Of a DNA stretch of 64,000 nt, positions 51,182 through 63,362 are shown one piece after another. The notes under the pieces were generated by a model. The model was not told where the DNA came from and ran no database searches. It was given only the letters and a program-made list of their open reading frames with translations. The translations under genes were made by a program, and so were the position numbers. The stretch lies in NCBI GenBank assembly GCA_963797265.1, contig CAWCOY010000001.1:186001-250000 (forward strand), in the 5' to 3' direction. The DNA comes from DASUPK01 sp963797265. Lineage in GTDB: Bacteria; Actinomycetota; Thermoleophilia; Solirubrobacterales; 70-9. The stretch's first letter is position 1. Each line of letters starts with the position of its first letter.

Positions 51182-52552
51182 ATGTCCCGCTTCGGGGAAG
51201 AACAGGACCCGCTCTTCCGGCGGATCAACTCGTCGATCTCATTCGACTGGCGCCTGGCGTCCTTCGACATCGAGCAGTCGAAGGCCCACGCTCGCGCGCT
51301 GGCGAAGCTGGGCGTGCTCGAGGAGGGCGAGCTCGAGCAGGTCACGGACGGGCTCGACCGGGTGGGCGGTGAGCTCGACCAGGCGACCTTCGAGTTCCAC
51401 GAGGACGACGAGGACATCCACATGGCGATCGAGCGCCGCCTCACGGAGCTGATCGGGCCGCTGGGCGGCAAGCTGCACACGGCGCGCTCGCGGAACGATC
51501 AGGTTGCGACCGACCTGGCGCTCCTGGTGCGCGCCCACTCGGCCCGCGCGATCGCCCTCCTCGAGTCGCTGATGGAGACGCTGGTGGCACAGGCCGAGGC
51601 GCACCGCGACTGGCCGGCGCCCGCCTATACCCACCTGCAGCGCGCGCAGCCCGTCTATCTCGGTCACCACCTGCTCGCCTACTTCTGGATGTTCGAGCGC
51701 GACTCCCGCCGTTTCTTCCGTGCCGCCGAGGCGACCACGGACATGCCGGCCGGCTCCGGAGCGCTCGCGGGGCTCAACTGGGACGTAGACAGGGACGCGC
51801 TTGCCGCCGATCTCGGTTTCGAGCGGCCCTATCCGAACTCGATCGACGCCGTCTCGAATCGCGACTTCGCGCTCGATTACCTCTCAGCTGCGGCGATCTG
51901 CGCCATGCACCTCTCGCGGCTCGGCGGCGAGATCGTCCTCTGGTCGAGCCAGGAGTTCGGCTTCGTCGAGCTGCCCGACTCCTTCGCCTCAGGCTCAAGC
52001 ATCATGCCCCAGAAGAAGAACCCCGACGCCGCCGAGCTGCTCCGAGGCAAGGCGCCCCGGGTGGCGGCCTCGCTGGCCAGCCTGCTGGGCACGATGCACG
52101 CCCTGCCGCTCGCCTACAGCAAGGACCTGCAGGAGGACAAGGAGCCGCTCTTCGACGCCGTCGACAACCTCGAGCTCTGCCTGGCCGCCGCCACCGGGAT
52201 GCTGGCCGGGATCACCTTCAACCGGGAGCGACTGGCGGCCGCCGCCGAGGACGAGATGCTGGCCGCGACCGACCTGGCCGACGCCCTCGTCCAGGAGGGC
52301 GTTCCCTTCCGGGAGGCCCATGGGCTGGTCGGTGGCCTGGTGAAGGCGGCGGTCGATTCGGGGAAGTCGCTCTCGGAGCTCAGCGACTCGGAGCTCAACG
52401 GGGTTCCCGGGGACGCGCGCCAGGCCGTACGACGAGCGCTGGAGGCGGGCCGGACGATCGAGTCGAAGGTCTCCGCGGGCGGCACCGCCTCCTCCCGGGT
52501 GAGCGAGCAACTCGAGCGGGCGCACGAGGCGCTCACGGCGCTGCGCGGGTGA
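51182..52552 (+). CDS. argH: Argininosuccinate lyase
   Basis: ArgH cleaves argininosuccinate to arginine and fumarate. The 456-aa fumarase-superfamily protein has INSSISFDWRLASFDIEQSK, HTARSRNDQVATDLALLVR, YTHLQRAQPVYLGHHLLAYF and the signature SGSSIMPQKKNPDAAEL with its catalytic Ser loop. ATG 51182 follows TAGACT (51169-51174) by 7 bases, so the mRNA is probably leaderless. No other arg gene is in the window. The stop overlaps the GTG of the DNA glycosylase gene. Confidence 0.96.
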   Translation: MSRFGEEQDPLFRRINSSISFDWRLASFDIEQSKAHARALAKLGVLEEGELEQVTDGLDRVGGELDQATFEFHEDDEDIHMAIERRLTELIGPLGGKLHTARSRNDQVATDLALLVRAHSARAIALLESLMETLVAQAEAHRDWPAPAYTHLQRAQPVYLGHHLLAYFWMFERDSRRFFRAAEATTDMPAGSGALAGLNWDVDRDALAADLGFERPYPNSIDAVSNRDFALDYLSAAAICAMHLSRLGGEIVLWSSQEFGFVELPDSFASGSSIMPQKKNPDAAELLRGKAPRVAASLASLLGTMHALPLAYSKDLQEDKEPLFDAVDNLELCLAAATGMLAGITFNRERLAAAAEDEMLAATDLADALVQEGVPFREAHGLVGGLVKAAVDSGKSLSELSDSELNGVPGDARQAVRRALEAGRTIESKVSAGGTASSRVSEQLERAHEALTALRG

Positions 52553-53145
52553 ACCGGGAGTTCTTCGACCGCTCGGTGCACGAGGTCGCTCGCGACCTGA
52601 TCGGCTGCCGGCTCGCCGTGGGTGAGACCGCGGGGATCATCGTCGAGACCGAGGCCTACGAGGCCAGCGACCCCGCCTGCCACGCCTACATCGGGCGGAC
52701 CGCCCGCAACGAAGTGCTCTACGGCCCGCCGGCGCGCGCCTACGTCTATCTCTCCTACGGGATCCACAGCCTGCTCAACTTCGTCACCGAGCCGGAGGGG
52801 ACGGCGTCGGCGGTGCTGATCCGGGCGCTCGAGCCGACGGACGGGATCGACCTGATGCGTGCGCGCCGCCACCGCGACGATGTTGAGGGCCTCTGCTCCG
52901 GCCCGGGCAAGCTGACCGAGGCGCTCGGCGTCGACCTCTCCCTGAACGGGGCGGATCTGCTCGAGCCTCCTTTCCAGCTGTCTGAGCGGGGGGAGACATG
53001 GAACGGGGCCGAGATCGTCACCTCCGAGCGGATCGGGATCACGAGGGCGGCGGAGCTGCCCTGGCGTTACTCCGTGGCGGGCAGTCGCTACGTCTCGAAG
53101 CCGTGGCCGTTGATGCGAGGGCGCGCGACAGCCCGACCCGTTTAG
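52549..53145 (+). CDS. 3-Methyladenine DNA glycosylase (AAG/Mpg family)
   Basis: The enzyme excises alkylated bases such as 3-methyladenine and hypoxanthine. The 198-aa protein shows FFDRSVHEVARDLIGCRL, IIVETEAYEASDPACHAYIG (catalytic Glu), YGPPARAYVYLSYGIHSLLN, SAVLIRALEPTDGIDLM and LCSGPGKLTEALG, matching the AAG fold. GTG 52549 overlaps the argH stop as GTGA. Coupling of argH with this gene is probably accidental in function. It ends 15 bases before the convergent PBP gene. Confidence 0.93.
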   Translation: MNREFFDRSVHEVARDLIGCRLAVGETAGIIVETEAYEASDPACHAYIGRTARNEVLYGPPARAYVYLSYGIHSLLNFVTEPEGTASAVLIRALEPTDGIDLMRARRHRDDVEGLCSGPGKLTEALGVDLSLNGADLLEPPFQLSERGETWNGAEIVTSERIGITRAAELPWRYSVAGSRYVSKPWPLMRGRATARPV

Positions 53146-53160
53146 TTCCGGTCGCGCTGC

Positions 53161-56100
53161 CTAGAGCCCGGTGCCGCCGGTGCCGCCCGTGCTGGGGCCG
53201 CCGCCGCCGCCGGTCGGGGCGGGCGTGGGAGCAACAGCAGGTCCGCCGCCACCGCCACCACCGGCGTTCCCGCCGCCACCTCCGCCGCCACCGGAGGACG
53301 AAGACGAGCTCGACGACGAGGTCGACGGGTAGATGGACGAGCTGCTAGAGCTCGAGGTGTCGGTGCTCGAGCTACCGGAGTCGCCCTTGTCGTTGGCCTC
53401 GGCCTTCTGCTGGCTGTAGATCGACTCGACGGCGCTCATGATCCGGCCCCAGATCAGCGCGGGATAGGTGCCGCCGTCGACCGGGCCGCCGTTGTAGTCG
53501 CTCGACATCGACTCCGTGCTGTCGGGATGGCCGACCCAGACGCAGGCCGTGAAGTGGTCGGTGCCACCGCAGAACCAGGCGTCACCGTTGTTCTCGGTCG
53601 TGCCGGTCTTGCCCCACGCGTTGTGGCCGGCGGACTGGGCCAGGACGCCGGTCCCGCCGAGGACGTTGGCGTGGAGGATGCTCTTCATCGTCGAGGCGAC
53701 ACCGGAGGAAAGGACGCGGATCTTCCGCGGCTTGTCCTCGGCGATGGTGTCGCCGCCCGGGTCGCTGACCTTGTCGATCGCGACGGGGCCGAGCTGGTAG
53801 GGGGTGTTGTTCGGGCCGGGGCTCGCGTCGAGGTTGCCGCCGATGCGCTCACCGCCGGTTGAGATGGTCTCGTAGGCGTGGGCCATCTCGAGCGGGCTGA
53901 CGCCCGGGTCGATCGCTCCGAGAATCATCGAGGGGTTGGTCGAGAAGTCCGTCTGGAGCCCCATCTGGTGGCCGGTGTGGGCGATCCGCTTGGTGCCGCC
54001 GCGGACAGCTGGACTTCCGCCGCACCCCTGAACGCAGCGATCCGTCTTGCCCAACCCCAGCTCGGCGAATACGGAGTTATCCGAGTGCAGGGTCGCGTCG
54101 TACAAGGTGGAGCTCGAGAAGTACTCGTCGTCGTAGTTGTGGACGTCGAAGTACTCGTGCTTCGAGTGAGGGACCTTGAAGACCTTCTCGTTCGAGGCGT
54201 AGCTCGTGCTCGAAGAGATCCCCTGGCTGAGCGCCGTCGCCAGGGTAAACGGCTTGAAGGCGGAGCCCGGCTGGCGGTGGCCGTTGGTCGCCAGGTTGAA
54301 CGGGTGGTTCTCGTAGTCGTTGCCGCCGACCATCGCCTTGACCCCGCCGGTCTCGTTGTCGAGCACGACCACGGAAGCGGTTGGGGCGACGCCGGCCAGG
54401 GTGCTCTGCGCGATCTCCTGCGCGGTGTTCTGCATGTCCATGTCGAGCGTGGTGTGCACCGTTAGGCCGCCGCCGAACGCCCGGCCGGGGCCGTACAGGT
54501 CGACGACCTGCTGGCGGAGCCAGGACGTGAAGTAGGGGGCGTCGGAATCAACGGACGGCTTGGCGATCTCGGAGGCAGTCGGGAGCTGGGTCTTGATCCC
54601 CTGGTCGTATTCGGCCTGATCGATGTCGCCCTCTTCCAGCATCTTCTGCAGGACCAGGTTGCGCCGGTCCGTGGCGGCCTGCGGGTTGATCCGCGGCGAG
54701 AAAGCCGAGGGTGAGGTGATGATCCCGGCGAGCATCGCGGCCTCGGGCGGCGTCAGGTCCTTCGCGCACATCTCGTGGCTGGGCTGACCGCAGCCCTGGT
54801 GCGCCCAGCCGAAGTACGTGCGGGCGGCGGCCTCGATCCCGTAGGCGCCCTCGCCGAAGTAGATGCTGTTGAGGTACTCCGTGAGGATCTTGTCCTTGTC
54901 CCAGTGGCGCTCGATCTGGTAGGCGAGCGCCGCCTCGCGGAACTTCTCGAACACGGTCCGGCTGTTCTGCGCCTCGAGCGCGTTCTTGACGAACTGCTCC
55001 GTGATGGTCGAACCGCCCTGGGTGGAGCCACCGGGGATCAGGTTCTCGACGCCGGCCCTGAAAAGGCCCTTGATGTCGACGCCGTCGTGCTCGTAGAAGC
55101 GGCGGTCCTCGATCGCGACCGCCGCCTCCTTCATATAGGGCGAGATGTCGCCCGACTCGCTCAGGATCCGGTTCTCGTTGTTGAGCAGGGTCCCGATCGT
55201 GTTGCCCTGGTCGTCGACTACCTGGGAGTTCTTGGCCTCCGCGAACTCCTTCTTGGCCTCGAGCTGGGGCAGGTCCTGCGTGATCGACATCATCATCCCG
55301 AAGAAGAACGAGACGACTCCCAGCGCGCCGATACCGACGAGCAGGATCAGGAGCCGGAACTTCTTGACGCGCCCCGGCTGCGGCTTGCGCGGGCGGCGTG
55401 CGCTGATCCGGCGCGGGAGCCGTGGGGGAGGGGGCTTGCCGGCGCCGGCGGGCTTTGGCTGGGGGATGCGGCTCGGGACCCGCTCGCGAAGGGCATGTAC
55501 CCGATCGCGGCTTTCGGCGACCCTCTCGCGGCCAACGCGGCGAAGGCTCTGCAGGCCTCCCTCCAACGCATTCCTGATCGCGGAGCCGCGGCGGGCTACA
55601 CGGCCCTTCTGCGGCTGGCTCTCCAGCACGGACTCGAAGTCGACGTCCTCGTTCTCCTCATCCTCGGCCTGCTCGAGGCGTGCCCTCTCGTCATCGAAGT
55701 CGAGAATCGGGCTCGGGCGGCGGGAGGCGCGCCGGCGGGCCTCCTTCGCGAAGTTTCGAGCCTCGCCCGGGGTGGGGGGACCGGCCGGGCCGTCGTTGCG
55801 TTCGCGAAGCGGCGAGAGGCTGCCGGGCTCGAAGACGTCGTCGCCGATGCTCAGCCAGTCGTCCTCGCGCGGCTCGCCGGGGGCTCTGGGCGGGTCTGCC
55901 GGCTGGTCGGGCTCTCGCCTGGGCGGTCGAGCCGGTGGCGCCTCCGGAGCGTCCACTTCCTCGTCGGCGTAGAGCAGCTCGCCACGGCGGTCGAGCAGCT
56001 CCTTGGCGCGAGCTGCGTAGCCGCGCGACCCGTTGCCGCCGTTGCCCGAGCCGTTCCCGGTCGAGGCGTTGTCACGCGAACCGTTGCCATTGCCCGGGGA

Positions 56101-56229
56101 GCCGTTGCCGCTGCGGAATCGCCGGCTGCGCTCGAGGGCCTTGTCGGTCTCCTCGCGCTCTTGGGCTTCCGTCCGCGAAGCGGATCGGCCCCGGTCTACG
56201 TCGAAGTCGAAATCGAATTCGTCTGTCAT
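53161..56229 (-). CDS. Class A penicillin-binding protein (transglycosylase/transpeptidase)
   Basis: This bifunctional enzyme polymerises and cross-links peptidoglycan. The 1022-aa protein has a long cytoplasmic N-terminus of about 300 residues, acidic and Asn/Gly-rich in its first part. One membrane helix follows (LLILLVGIGALGVVSFFFGM). The GT51 domain has AVAIEDRRFYEHDGVDIKGL and GGSTITEQFVKN. The transpeptidase domain has the active Ser in GSAFKPFTLATA, SDN in LHSDNSVFAEL and KTGTTENNGDAWFCG. The tail of about 75 residues is a Ser/Gly/Pro low-complexity extension after KGDSGSSS. ATG 56229 (MTDEFDFDFDVD) is preferred to the longer ORF start. Confidence 0.93.
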   Translation of the reverse strand: MTDEFDFDFDVDRGRSASRTEAQEREETDKALERSRRFRSGNGSPGNGNGSRDNASTGNGSGNGGNGSRGYAARAKELLDRRGELLYADEEVDAPEAPPARPPRREPDQPADPPRAPGEPREDDWLSIGDDVFEPGSLSPLRERNDGPAGPPTPGEARNFAKEARRRASRRPSPILDFDDERARLEQAEDEENEDVDFESVLESQPQKGRVARRGSAIRNALEGGLQSLRRVGRERVAESRDRVHALRERVPSRIPQPKPAGAGKPPPPRLPRRISARRPRKPQPGRVKKFRLLILLVGIGALGVVSFFFGMMMSITQDLPQLEAKKEFAEAKNSQVVDDQGNTIGTLLNNENRILSESGDISPYMKEAAVAIEDRRFYEHDGVDIKGLFRAGVENLIPGGSTQGGSTITEQFVKNALEAQNSRTVFEKFREAALAYQIERHWDKDKILTEYLNSIYFGEGAYGIEAAARTYFGWAHQGCGQPSHEMCAKDLTPPEAAMLAGIITSPSAFSPRINPQAATDRRNLVLQKMLEEGDIDQAEYDQGIKTQLPTASEIAKPSVDSDAPYFTSWLRQQVVDLYGPGRAFGGGLTVHTTLDMDMQNTAQEIAQSTLAGVAPTASVVVLDNETGGVKAMVGGNDYENHPFNLATNGHRQPGSAFKPFTLATALSQGISSSTSYASNEKVFKVPHSKHEYFDVHNYDDEYFSSSTLYDATLHSDNSVFAELGLGKTDRCVQGCGGSPAVRGGTKRIAHTGHQMGLQTDFSTNPSMILGAIDPGVSPLEMAHAYETISTGGERIGGNLDASPGPNNTPYQLGPVAIDKVSDPGGDTIAEDKPRKIRVLSSGVASTMKSILHANVLGGTGVLAQSAGHNAWGKTGTTENNGDAWFCGGTDHFTACVWVGHPDSTESMSSDYNGGPVDGGTYPALIWGRIMSAVESIYSQQKAEANDKGDSGSSSTDTSSSSSSSIYPSTSSSSSSSSSGGGGGGGGNAGGGGGGGPAVAPTPAPTGGGGGPSTGGTGGTGL

Positions 56230-56375
56230 GTTGCGATGGGCGACACCCAATGTCGCCCGCGCCCGCATCGATTGCGCCTGGACGTGACTCTAGGGACACT
56301 GGATGACGCGGGTTGTTGCACCCACGGAGCAGCCGCGCCCGGCCAGGCGGAAGCGGGGAGTCTAGCATTGGCCCC

Positions 56376-56432
56376 GTGACCGAATTCGGGGTTCAGGCGG
56401 GCGTCTCGGCGTCCTTCAAGGCGCATGGCTGA
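56376..56432 (+). CDS. Possible leaderless upstream ORF overlapping tyrS
   Basis: TAGCAT (56363-56368) lies 7 bases before GTG 56376, the same spacing as at the leaderless genes of this window. The ORF MTEFGVQAGVSASFKAHG ends at TGA 56430-56432, just inside tyrS (ATG 56425). It contains no Tyr, so it is not a classic attenuator peptide. It may feed ribosomes into tyrS by reinitiation. Chance cannot be excluded. Confidence 0.35.
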   Translation: MTEFGVQAGVSASFKAHG

Positions 56433-57591
56433 CCTCGAAACGCTGAAGCGCGGGGCCGAGGAGATCCTTCCCGAGGGGCAGCTCGAGAAGCAGCTGGCGA
56501 AGGGTGGCTCGCTCAGGGTGAAGCTCGGCATCGACCCGAGCACGGCCGACATCCACCTCGGCCATGTCGTGGTGCTCACAAAGCTCGCTCAGTTCCAGGA
56601 TGCGGGTCACACCGTGGTCCTGATCATCGGGGACTTCACGGCTCTGGTTGGGGACCCGAGCGGACGGGACACGACCCGGCCGGTGCTGACGCCGGACGAG
56701 ATCGAGGCCAACGCGCAGACCTATCAGGACCAGGCCTTCAAGGTGCTCGATCGGGAGCTCAGCGAGGTGCGTCACAACAGCGAGTGGCTGGACATGCCGG
56801 CGCAGGAGCTCTTCACCCTGCTCGGGAAGACGACTGTCGCGCGGCTGCTCGAGCGGGAGGACTTCACGAGGAGGATGAAGGCGGACCAGCCGATCTCCTC
56901 GCTCGAGCTGATCTATCCCGTCCTCCAGGGGTATGACTCGGTCGCGGTCCGGGCGGACATCGAGCTCGGCGGCACCGACCAGAAGTTCAACCTGCTCTTT
57001 GCCCGGGACATCCAGCGGGCCTACCAGGTCCCCGAGCAGTCGATCATGACGCTTCCCATCCTTCCCGGGACGGACGGCGTGCAGAAGATGAGCAAGTCGC
57101 TAAGCAACTACGTCGGGGTGACCGAGGCGCCGGAGGAGATGTTCGGGAAGCTGATGAGCGTGCCCGACGATGCGATGGGCACCTACTACGAGCTGCTCCT
57201 GGGGGAGGGGGAGCCGGGCGGGCACCCGGCCGAGGCGAAGCGGGCGCTGGCAAGGCGGATCGTGGAGCGGTTTCACGGCGGGCAGGCGGCGCGGGATGCC
57301 GAAGCCCACTTCGACACCGTCCATGTGGCCCGGGAGATCCCCACAGACATTCCGGAGGTGTCGCTGCGCGATGCCGACGGAGTCGATGACGGGCAGGTCC
57401 ACCTGCCCGCGCTGATTGCCGGGGCCTTCGAGATCTCGACCAGCGAGGCGCGCCGGCTGCTCACCCAGGGGGCCGTGAAGCTGGATGGAGAGGCCCTGGA
57501 CGCGGACCGCCTGGACCTTCCCGCGGGGGAACTGAGCGGAAAGGTCCTGCAGGTGGGCAAGCGGAGGTTTCTGAGGCTGGTCGGCCGCTGA
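56425..57591 (+). CDS. tyrS: Tyrosyl-tRNA synthetase (TyrZ-like class I)
   Basis: TyrS charges tRNA(Tyr). The 388-aa protein has the HIGH-type motif in IHLGHVVVLTKLAQFQDAGH, then VLIIGDFTALVGDPSGRD, a substrate region QGYDSVAVRADIELGGTDQK, the KMSKS motif in GVQKMSKSLSNYVGV, and a C-terminal S4 domain (EISTSEARRLLTQGAVKLDG). It resembles the TyrRZ-type of shorter, bacterial-second-class TyrS. The ATG overlaps the small upstream ORF described separately and has only a weak AAGG ribosome site. The rRNA promoter begins within 6 bases of its stop. Confidence 0.94.
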   Translation: MADLETLKRGAEEILPEGQLEKQLAKGGSLRVKLGIDPSTADIHLGHVVVLTKLAQFQDAGHTVVLIIGDFTALVGDPSGRDTTRPVLTPDEIEANAQTYQDQAFKVLDRELSEVRHNSEWLDMPAQELFTLLGKTTVARLLEREDFTRRMKADQPISSLELIYPVLQGYDSVAVRADIELGGTDQKFNLLFARDIQRAYQVPEQSIMTLPILPGTDGVQKMSKSLSNYVGVTEAPEEMFGKLMSVPDDAMGTYYELLLGEGEPGGHPAEAKRALARRIVERFHGGQAARDAEAHFDTVHVAREIPTDIPEVSLRDADGVDDGQVHLPALIAGAFEISTSEARRLLTQGAVKLDGEALDADRLDLPAGELSGKVLQVGKRRFLRLVGR

Positions 57592-57596
57592 GCCGG

Positions 57597-57626
57597 TTGT
57601 ACTGGCGGGCCTTCGCGGGCTATACT
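57597..57626 (+). promoter_or_regulatory. Probable rRNA operon promoter
   Basis: TTGTAC (57597-57602), an 18-base spacer and TATACT (57621-57626) form the strongest sigma70-like promoter in the stretch between tyrS and 16S. Transcription would start near 57633, upstream of a leader with an intrinsic terminator. Confidence 0.65.
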
Positions 57627-57632
57627 CCGCGG

Positions 57633-57737
57633 TCGCTCTTGCTTCGGGTCACGAAGAGAGCCGCCTCGTAAGAGGACCCCAGATCGGCCGCGTCGCGGCC
57701 GGATGTGCCGGGGCCCCTAAAGCGAGGGGCCTTTTTT
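57633..57737 (+). ncRNA. Structured rRNA leader or small RNA
   Basis: Downstream of the TATACT promoter lie several hairpins: GCTCTTGCTTCG/CGAAGAGAGC-type at 57635-57661, CCTC-GTAA-GAGG at 57664-57675, GGCCGC-GTC-GCGGCC at 57686-57700, and the terminator at 57712-57737. Either this is an independent small RNA of about 105 nt, or it is an attenuated leader through which RNA polymerase must read to reach 16S. No known riboswitch or 6S RNA consensus was recognised. Confidence 0.45.
57712..57737 (+). terminator. Intrinsic terminator upstream of the 16S gene
   Basis: A 7-bp stem GGCCCCT / AGGGGCC with loop AAAGCG is followed directly by six T (57732-57737). It is the best terminator of the window, and it lies between the only strong promoter and the rRNA genes. 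Confidence 0.85.
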
Positions 57738-57790
57738 GTGAGCCGAGCAGAGGGGTGGAGGTGACGAGACCCGTCGACCCCGCCAAGGCG

Positions 57791-57812
57791 GTCTTTGAAA
57801 ACTGAGCAGCGC
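57791..57812 (+). promoter_or_regulatory. BoxA-like antitermination site and 5' strand of the 16S processing stem
   Basis: GTCTTTGAAAAC resembles the rRNA BoxA. TGAAAACTGAGCAGCGC (57796-57812) is perfectly complementary over 17 bases to 59589-59605 behind 16S, forming the RNase III-type processing stem. The 170 bases from here to 16S hold only further hairpins, including an 8-bp inverted repeat GTGACTGA/TCAGTCAC at 57956-57974. Confidence 0.75.
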
Positions 57813-57983
57813 GTGACGAGGGACATTCCGTCCTTCGTTACTCGAGCCCGACCCTCGCCCATCATGCACCGGGTGAGGGTTGAAGAAACTCCGTCATGTT
57901 GTGCCGCCGCTCTGTGTACGCGGTGGCAAGAAGTCAGCTACATGACAACTCTCTTGTGACTGACGATCAGTCACGTCACACTT

Positions 57984-59532
<1,549 letters not shown>

Positions 59533-59672
59533 AGGGAGACCTAGATGAACGTCGACCGGGCTTGGACCGGCCGCTTCAAGCGGTCGGGGCGCTGCTCAGT
59601 TTTCAGAGACGCCGGCGGGAGACCCCCGTGTGGTCGCCTCCGTGGACCTTGAAAACTGCACTAGAGCCAAGG

Positions 59673-59696
59673 CACTCCCAATGTGGGAGTGTTTTT
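59673..59696 (+). terminator. Terminator-like hairpin inside the 16S-23S spacer
   Basis: CACTCCCA-ATG-TGGGAGTG is a perfect 8-bp stem with a 3-base loop, followed by TTTTT (59692-59696). It fully meets the intrinsic-terminator pattern although the 23S gene lies downstream. Antitermination through the BoxA-like site just upstream would be needed for read-through. Confidence 0.6.
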
Positions 59697-59709
59697 CGCG
59701 TCTCCTCAG

Positions 59710-59739
59710 TTGACATCGGAGGAGGCGCAAGAGTAAGAA
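59710..59739 (+). promoter_or_regulatory. Possible internal promoter before 23S
   Basis: TTGACA (59710-59715), an 18-base spacer and TAAGAA (59734-59739) follow the terminator-like hairpin. A transcript from here would lack the 5' strand of the 23S processing stem (59641-59668), which argues against it being the main source of 23S. Confidence 0.35.
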
Positions 59740-59754
59740 GCCGAGCTCACGTCA

Positions 59755-59787
59755 TGCGAGGGTGCGCCGCGAGGCGCAACCCGTTTA
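59755..59787 (+). repeat. Dispersed hairpin element, copy C
   Basis: TGCGAGGGTGCGCCGC, followed by GAGGCGCAACCCGTTT, is the cleanest copy: its arms GGGTGCGCC and GGCGCAACCC pair around GCGA with one bulged A. It is transcribed as part of the rRNA precursor. Copies A and B lie at 9439-9468 and 12726-12762. Confidence 0.55.
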
Positions 59788-59810
59788 AGGATTGCGTGAG
59801 CAGCTCACCG

Positions 59811-62811
<3,001 letters not shown>

Positions 62812-62876
62812 TTTTCTTTGCTTCTTGCCCGGCTCTAGTGCGGTTTTCAAGGTCCACGGGGCCGTCTCGAAACCTT

Positions 62877-62993
62877 TCGGTGGCGAGATAGCGAGAGGGA
62901 AACACCTCTTCCCATTCCGAACAGAGCCGTTAAGCCTCTCAGCGCCGATGGTACTTGGAGGGCAACCTCCTGGGAGAGTAGGTCGCCGCCGGT
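62877..62993 (+). rRNA. rrf: 5S ribosomal RNA
   Basis: The conserved core CCCATTCCGAACAGAGCCGT, AGCGCCGATGGTACTTG and GGGAGAGTAGGTCGCCGCC is present. The ends CGGTGGCGA and TCGCCGCCG pair as helix I. The start overlaps the region just past the 23S processing stem. No tRNA follows. Confidence 0.95.
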
Positions 62994-63005
62994 CTTACGT
63001 CAAGG

Positions 63006-63029
63006 GCCGCCCCTTCGGGGCGGCTCTTT
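63006..63029 (+). terminator. Terminator of the rRNA operon
   Basis: An 8-bp stem (GCCGCCCC / GGGGCGGC) with a TTC loop is followed by TCTTT, 12 bases after 5S. Its T-tract is weaker than that of the upstream leader terminator. It abuts the stop of the convergent broken gene. Confidence 0.75.
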
Positions 63030-63222
63030 CTACGCGGCGATCCGCTCCTGCACGCCGGCGCGATCGTGCAGCTGATGCGGGGCGCCGGACGCGAGGCCGA
63101 CGGCCGCCACTCGCACTCCCGAGCGGCTCCGGCTCGATCCCGTACTCGCCGAGCGTCGCGAAGTCGACCACCAGGTCGGCCGCATCGAGCAGCCGCTCTC
63201 TTATGTCAATGAGCTTTCCCAT
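63030..63222 (-). pseudogene. Small frameshifted ORF, function unknown
   Basis: ATG 63222 opens MGKLIDIRERLLDAADLVVD followed by FATLGEYGIEPEPLG, which looks like a real small protein. The reading frame then degenerates to Arg-rich sequence. In another frame the sequence continues sensibly as VRVAAVGLASGAPHQLHDRA, then GVQERIAA and a TAG at 63030-63032, exactly before the rRNA terminator. A single frameshift near 63110 explains this, either a true mutation or a sequencing error. If repaired, the protein would be about 63 aa. I do not recognise the family. Confidence 0.45.
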
Positions 63223-63362
63223 GGGAGGCAAGCTATGGATGGCGTCGGACGGAACTACGGGATTTGCAGGGGAAGTTGCAGAGCGAGTCACCTGAGCCGA
63301 GCGGACCCGTGCGTCCGCGGATATGTTCCCGCGCGAACACATCGATCCACCAGGGGGTCTCG

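Larger units (their letters stand above)
59533..59810 (+). other. 16S-23S internal transcribed spacer without tRNA genes
   Basis: The 278-base spacer contains the 3' strand of the 16S processing stem (59589-59605), a BoxA-like GGACCTTGAAAAC and the 5' strand of the 23S stem (59641-59668), an intrinsic-terminator-like hairpin (59673-59696), a TTGACA promoter-like pair (59710-59739) and hairpin repeat copy C (59755-59787). No tRNA-Ile or tRNA-Ala cloverleaf could be found. Confidence 0.85.

Noticed and set aside
54775..56379. 534-codon plus-strand ORF opposite the PBP gene
   Set aside because: Shadow of the transglycosylase region and the low-complexity head; no motif and no start signal.
57633..57737. 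T-box riboswitch between tyrS and 16S
   Set aside because: No T-box sequence (GGGTGGNACCGCG type) is present, and it lies downstream, not upstream, of tyrS.
59533..59810. tRNA-Ile/tRNA-Ala genes in the rRNA spacer
   Set aside because: No cloverleaf, GGTTCGAATCC-like T-arm or CCA end could be found.
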